A DNA stretch of 26,514 nucleotides, from contig DLRL01000051.1 of NCBI GenBank assembly GCA_002501085.1, positions 1-26,514 on the forward strand, in the 5' to 3' direction. The translations under genes and the position numbers were made by a program. Below the pieces are notes generated by a model that did no database searches, was not told the origin of the DNA, and saw only the letters and a list, made by a program, of their open reading frames with translations. Source of the DNA: Gemmatimonadales bacterium UBA7889. Its GTDB lineage: Bacteria; Gemmatimonadota; Gemmatimonadetes; Longimicrobiales; Gaopeijiaceae. Positions 23,763-26,514 of the stretch are shown here, piece by piece (the stretch's first letter is position 1; every line of letters starts with the position of its first letter).

Positions 23763-25085
23763 CTACAAAGTCAGTTGCACACCCGAATCCAGAAAGGTCC
23801 GAAAACCGTCAGCGTCTTTTGTTGCAGCACCAATACGACTGACGGCTTCAGCTAATTCCTCATCCGCATTCGCTGTTGATATACGTAGAAAATGTTGACC
23901 TTCGCTACCGAGTGTGCCAAAAGAACGTCGGTCCATTGTCGCAACTTTGTATTTGTACAGCAGGAATAACTGGAACAGAGTAGCTGGACTCGAGTCAGTA
24001 CGGATGTCCTCGGGCAATTCATCAAACGCCTTAATCCCACCCATGTCTTGGAGTGCACCTTCGATGTTTGGAAAGGCATAAAAAGCCCCCTTCGGATTCT
24101 GACATGTGATTCCACTGATCTCGTTCAGGCCTGTCACGACCAAATCTCGTCGGCGTTGAAAGGCTTCGACCATTATTTGGATAGAGTTTGCGCTTTCAGG
24201 CGATTCCAGGGCTTCGATAGCCCCCCATTGGTTGTAGGGAGGGATCGACGCAAAGTAGTTGATGGCAAGTTGCCGATGGGCCAAAGCCTCTTCTACAGTT
24301 GGATATACCGCCCAACCGACCCGCCCACCTGTCCAAGCGTAGGTCTTTGAGCAACCCGATGCGATGATTGTGCGTGCCTCCATTCCCGGCATCGATGCGA
24401 TTGAGGTGTGCTCGTCACCGTCAAATGTGATCGCCTCATAGGATTCGTCAGAGTAGACCCTCAGATTCGGACTTGTTTTCTCAATTATGAGTTCAGCAAG
24501 TTCGTTAAGCTCTTCCCTTGTCGCGACGCCACCAGTTGGATTTGACGGGAAGTTCAAGAAGATCAATCCCGTTCGATCATTCAAAAGGGGCTCGAGGTTG
24601 TCTCGTTTCAATGCGAAGTCATCCGATTCCTCAAGGACGACGGGAATTGGATTGCACCTGAAGTAAGGAATAAATGACTCGAAGAGCGGGTAGCCAGGTG
24701 AGGGATAGATGACCTCTTCACCTGCTTCACTGTACGTCATATGTGCGAAGCCTATCGGGGGGCGCCCTCCTGGGTAGATGACGACTCGCTCTGGATCAAC
24801 ATCGAGTCCGTGTTTCTCACCCATTGATTTGGCAACGGACGAACGTAGCTCAGGAATTCCTTGCGGATCACAGTACGTAGTTAGCCCCATATCTAGAGCT
24901 TTTTTTACAGCTGCTGTGATGTGGTGGGGCAGGGGAAAATCTGGTTGACCAAGGTTGCATCTGATTACTGGGTTGTCGCCCAATTCCGCTTCAGATATTC
25001 GTCCTCCAAGGGCGAACGCTGACTCAGTGCCGATACGGATCATACGATCAGCGAAGAGTTTTTTGGGTGAGGAGGCGATGGCCAT
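23763..25085 (-). CDS. Pyridoxal-phosphate aminotransferase, class I/II fold
   Basis: This fold-type I PLP enzyme transfers amino groups between an amino acid and a keto acid. From ATG 25083-25085 it has 440 residues. Cofactor residues are visible: Asn182 in FPSNPTGG, Asp213 and Tyr216 in YSDESYE, Schiff-base Lys247 in SGCSKTYAWTGGRVGW, and Arg255 in the same motif. The segment GQPDFPLP and the Tyr in TTYCDPQGIPELR are typical of the aspartate/alanine aminotransferase superfamily. The phosphate-binding loop reads YPGGRPPIG instead of the usual TxGxxxAL pattern. The frame extends to 25187, but that extension is basic, has no family character and begins upstream of the leader hairpin, so I reject it. 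The transketolase-like gene starts 69 bases downstream on the same strand. Amino donor and acceptor are unknown. Confidence 0.9.
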   Translation of the reverse strand: MAIASSPKKLFADRMIRIGTESAFALGGRISEAELGDNPVIRCNLGQPDFPLPHHITAAVKKALDMGLTTYCDPQGIPELRSSVAKSMGEKHGLDVDPERVVIYPGGRPPIGFAHMTYSEAGEEVIYPSPGYPLFESFIPYFRCNPIPVVLEESDDFALKRDNLEPLLNDRTGLIFLNFPSNPTGGVATREELNELAELIIEKTSPNLRVYSDESYEAITFDGDEHTSIASMPGMEARTIIASGCSKTYAWTGGRVGWAVYPTVEEALAHRQLAINYFASIPPYNQWGAIEALESPESANSIQIMVEAFQRRRDLVVTGLNEISGITCQNPKGAFYAFPNIEGALQDMGGIKAFDELPEDIRTDSSPATLFQLFLLYKYKVATMDRRSFGTLGSEGQHFLRISTANADEELAEAVSRIGAATKDADGFRTFLDSGVQLTL

Positions 25086-25143
25086 TAGCCCAATTCTCAC
25101 TTCTCTAAGGATATAAAGGTTATACCTGAACTTACGAAGCACG

Positions 25144-25168
25144 GGAGGATCGCTAGGTCCCATCCTCC
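25144..25168 (-). promoter_or_regulatory. Leader hairpin upstream of the aminotransferase gene
   Basis: GGAGGAT (25144-25150) and ATCCTCC (25162-25168) form a perfect 7-bp inverted repeat with an 11-base loop. It lies about 60-85 bases upstream of the aminotransferase ATG, inside the predicted transcript. It could be a leader RNA structure or an operator. Confidence 0.35.
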
Positions 25169-25192
25169 GGGCAAGCATTAATTGCAAGACAG

Positions 25193-25221
25193 AATATCTG
25201 AAAGTGTGAGTTTTCTCTCAA
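25193..25221 (-). promoter_or_regulatory. Candidate promoter for the aminotransferase operon
   Basis: On the minus strand TTGAGA (25216-25221) and GATATT (25193-25198) are separated by 17 bases, matching consensus at 5 and 4 of 6 positions. The predicted leader is about 100 nt and includes the inverted repeat at 25144-25168. No other convincing signal was found in 25086-25277. Confidence 0.4.
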
Positions 25222-25277
25222 CAATTCGTTAGGGTCCTGAAATTTTCACTTGCTAATCAGTTAGTTCGCCTAGCGAT

Positions 25278-26459
25278 TTAAAAGAACCAGGATGCAGAGG
25301 CATAACCTATGGCTGGGATGAAACCGTACTCAGATCCCAATCCCAGCGTTCCGGGTGAGGCTAGTTCTGTTCCCAGACCTCTGAATGCTGCGGCGGTCAC
25401 CGTTAGGGAACGGGTCGCAGACCAACTCAAGCCCGGCGAGACCAACACGCTTCTGTCACGTGCATTTATGAGCGCGAGTCCACTTACGCCTACGAGTGGG
25501 TGGATTTGGTATGACATCTGGCTCGCAATAGTCCATTGACCTATGGCCTGCATATCACCTTGTATAAAGGGTTTAGAGTTTATTGTTTCAAGTAATTTCG
25601 ATGTCGTTTGGGCTCCGAATCCGTCATACTGTAATTCGACCGCGAAGTAGAGGTCTTTCCCTCCGGGGTTGAAGAATCGATCTAGTCCAATCGCACCCCG
25701 CATCGTCATTTCAGCATTTCGATGCTCTCGAATTGCTAACTCTGCTCTAATTGCGGTGGCCTTTAACGCACCCGTTGTGAATAGCGCACCGGCTGGTTGA
25801 TCATGGAGAATGCCGGCCCAGGTCCCGAATGCCCAGCCACCCCTAGATGTTTGCACGCGGCCGAGTGCAGTGACTGTTGTGCCAAACGCGGTTTCTGTAG
25901 GGCGGACAACTGCCTCGATTTCAGAGAAAGGTCCGGTGAACACCCTAACTCGCAAAGCATCAATCCCCCCCCGATATTCAAGAAATGGGTCTGAAGGATT
26001 GAATGGTGCAAACGGGTCTGCCGGTGTCAAAATCAATGTGGTAGCCCATGAGACTGCTTGGCGGCCGATTGTGACTTCTAATGGACCACCAGAAAAGCCC
26101 AGACTCATCCGATCGAGACGGTGGCGCCATTTAGTGTTGGACCCAGAGTAAAGGTTCCAATCCAGGCCTAGCCAATCACCTGTTCGTGCAGCCGATCCTC
26201 CAGGTGCGGTAATGGAGAATCCTGTTGAACTCCGTGTCTGCGATAATACGTGCTCGTAGGCGATATCAAGGGTGAGGCCGCCTGAAGTGAGCACTGGCAT
26301 AAATCGTGTACGCGTTAGCGCTGTGCTTCCGGGTGCTCCTAAAGCAGAACTCCCCTGGTATGCTCCAACACCAAGGACATATGCTGAGACTTCCAATTGT
26401 CCTTTAGCAACACTAGGAAGAATGGTCGCTATGAATAAAAGAGCGGCCGGTATCCTCAC
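25278..26459 (-). CDS. Outer-membrane beta-barrel protein of unknown function
   Basis: The 393-residue product begins with GTG at 26457-26459 and a signal peptide, MRIPAALLFIATILPSVAKG. An in-frame stop lies about 17 codons upstream and no other start is available between, so the gene is complete. The mature part alternates short hydrophobic/aromatic strands with glycine- and serine-rich turns, and ends in two phenylalanines (SASWFF). This is the terminal aromatic signal for outer-membrane insertion by the BAM complex. A recognisable block is IGRQAVSWATTLILTPADPF (131-150) followed by a GGIDALRVRV strand, similar in style to porin-like or alginate-export-type barrels, but I assign no family. 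No convincing Shine-Dalgarno precedes the start. It is upstream of the aminotransferase group with a 192-base gap and its own likely promoter, so it may be a separate unit. Confidence 0.82.
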   Translation of the reverse strand: MRIPAALLFIATILPSVAKGQLEVSAYVLGVGAYQGSSALGAPGSTALTRTRFMPVLTSGGLTLDIAYEHVLSQTRSSTGFSITAPGGSAARTGDWLGLDWNLYSGSNTKWRHRLDRMSLGFSGGPLEVTIGRQAVSWATTLILTPADPFAPFNPSDPFLEYRGGIDALRVRVFTGPFSEIEAVVRPTETAFGTTVTALGRVQTSRGGWAFGTWAGILHDQPAGALFTTGALKATAIRAELAIREHRNAEMTMRGAIGLDRFFNPGGKDLYFAVELQYDGFGAQTTSKLLETINSKPFIQGDMQAIGQWTIASQMSYQIHPLVGVSGLALINARDRSVLVSPGLSWSATRSLTVTAAAFRGLGTELASPGTLGLGSEYGFIPAIGYASASWFF

Positions 26460-26514
26460 GAAGAAACGGACAAGTGATTCCGCCGTTCGTCCGATTCGAT
26501 TTGCCCGTCAACCA

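Noticed and set aside
1..26514. Genomic island or defence system
   Set aside because: No integrase, transposase, restriction, toxin-antitoxin or CRISPR genes were recognised; the content is metabolic and peptidase genes without visible shifts in composition.

Overview
The window looks like an ordinary chromosomal stretch of a Gram-negative (diderm) bacterium with intermediate GC content. It encodes an outer-membrane beta-barrel protein ending in an aromatic residue, two Tat-exported proteins with lipobox-like cysteines, a Sec lipoprotein and several secreted peptidases. The mix of M1, M20, M28 and P1 peptidases, a PhoD-type phosphatase, a DnaE2-type polymerase and a transketolase-like protein reminds me of (marine) Gemmatimonadota and related lineages. 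That assignment is inference from gene families only. I saw no IS elements, phage genes, CRISPR arrays, rRNA or tRNA genes.

Layout: (1) 1-410, minus: a membrane protein cut by the left edge, divergent from (2) a plus-strand group of gltA (citrate synthase), an MBL-fold hydrolase and an exported M1 aminopeptidase (698-4937). (3) 4988-8347, minus: an error-prone DNA polymerase III alpha subunit (DnaE2). (4) 8605-9075, plus: an OsmC/Ohr-family peroxidase gene split by an in-frame TGA exactly where the peroxidatic cysteine belongs. A strong hairpin follows 19 nt later, so I read it as one 156-residue selenoprotein. (5) 9128-14380, minus: in transcription order a secreted lectin-like protein, a P1 (DmpA-type) peptidase, an SSS-family symporter, an SDR oxidoreductase and, after a larger gap, class II fructose-bisphosphate aldolase. 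(6) 14530-15801, plus: M20 deacylase, convergent with a PhoD-like phosphatase (15806-17389, minus). (7) 17578-20314, plus: a zinc alcohol dehydrogenase and an M28 peptidase lipoprotein. (8) 20355-25085, minus: a tight group of PLP aminotransferase, an 855-residue transketolase-like protein and a Tat-exported lipoprotein of unknown function. (9) 25278-26459, minus: an outer-membrane barrel protein.

The most notable item is the OsmC selenoprotein. A standard gene caller would report a 64-residue orphan and miss the C-terminal half. The reading frame stays open and family-like on both sides of the TGA, the resolving cysteine is present 68 residues later, and the downstream hairpin has the spacing and loop guanosines expected of a bacterial SECIS element. 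The second item is the aminotransferase/transketolase-like/Tat-lipoprotein group. Its thiamine-enzyme member has Glu in place of the metal-binding Asp of the usual GDG motif, and its pathway is unknown to me.
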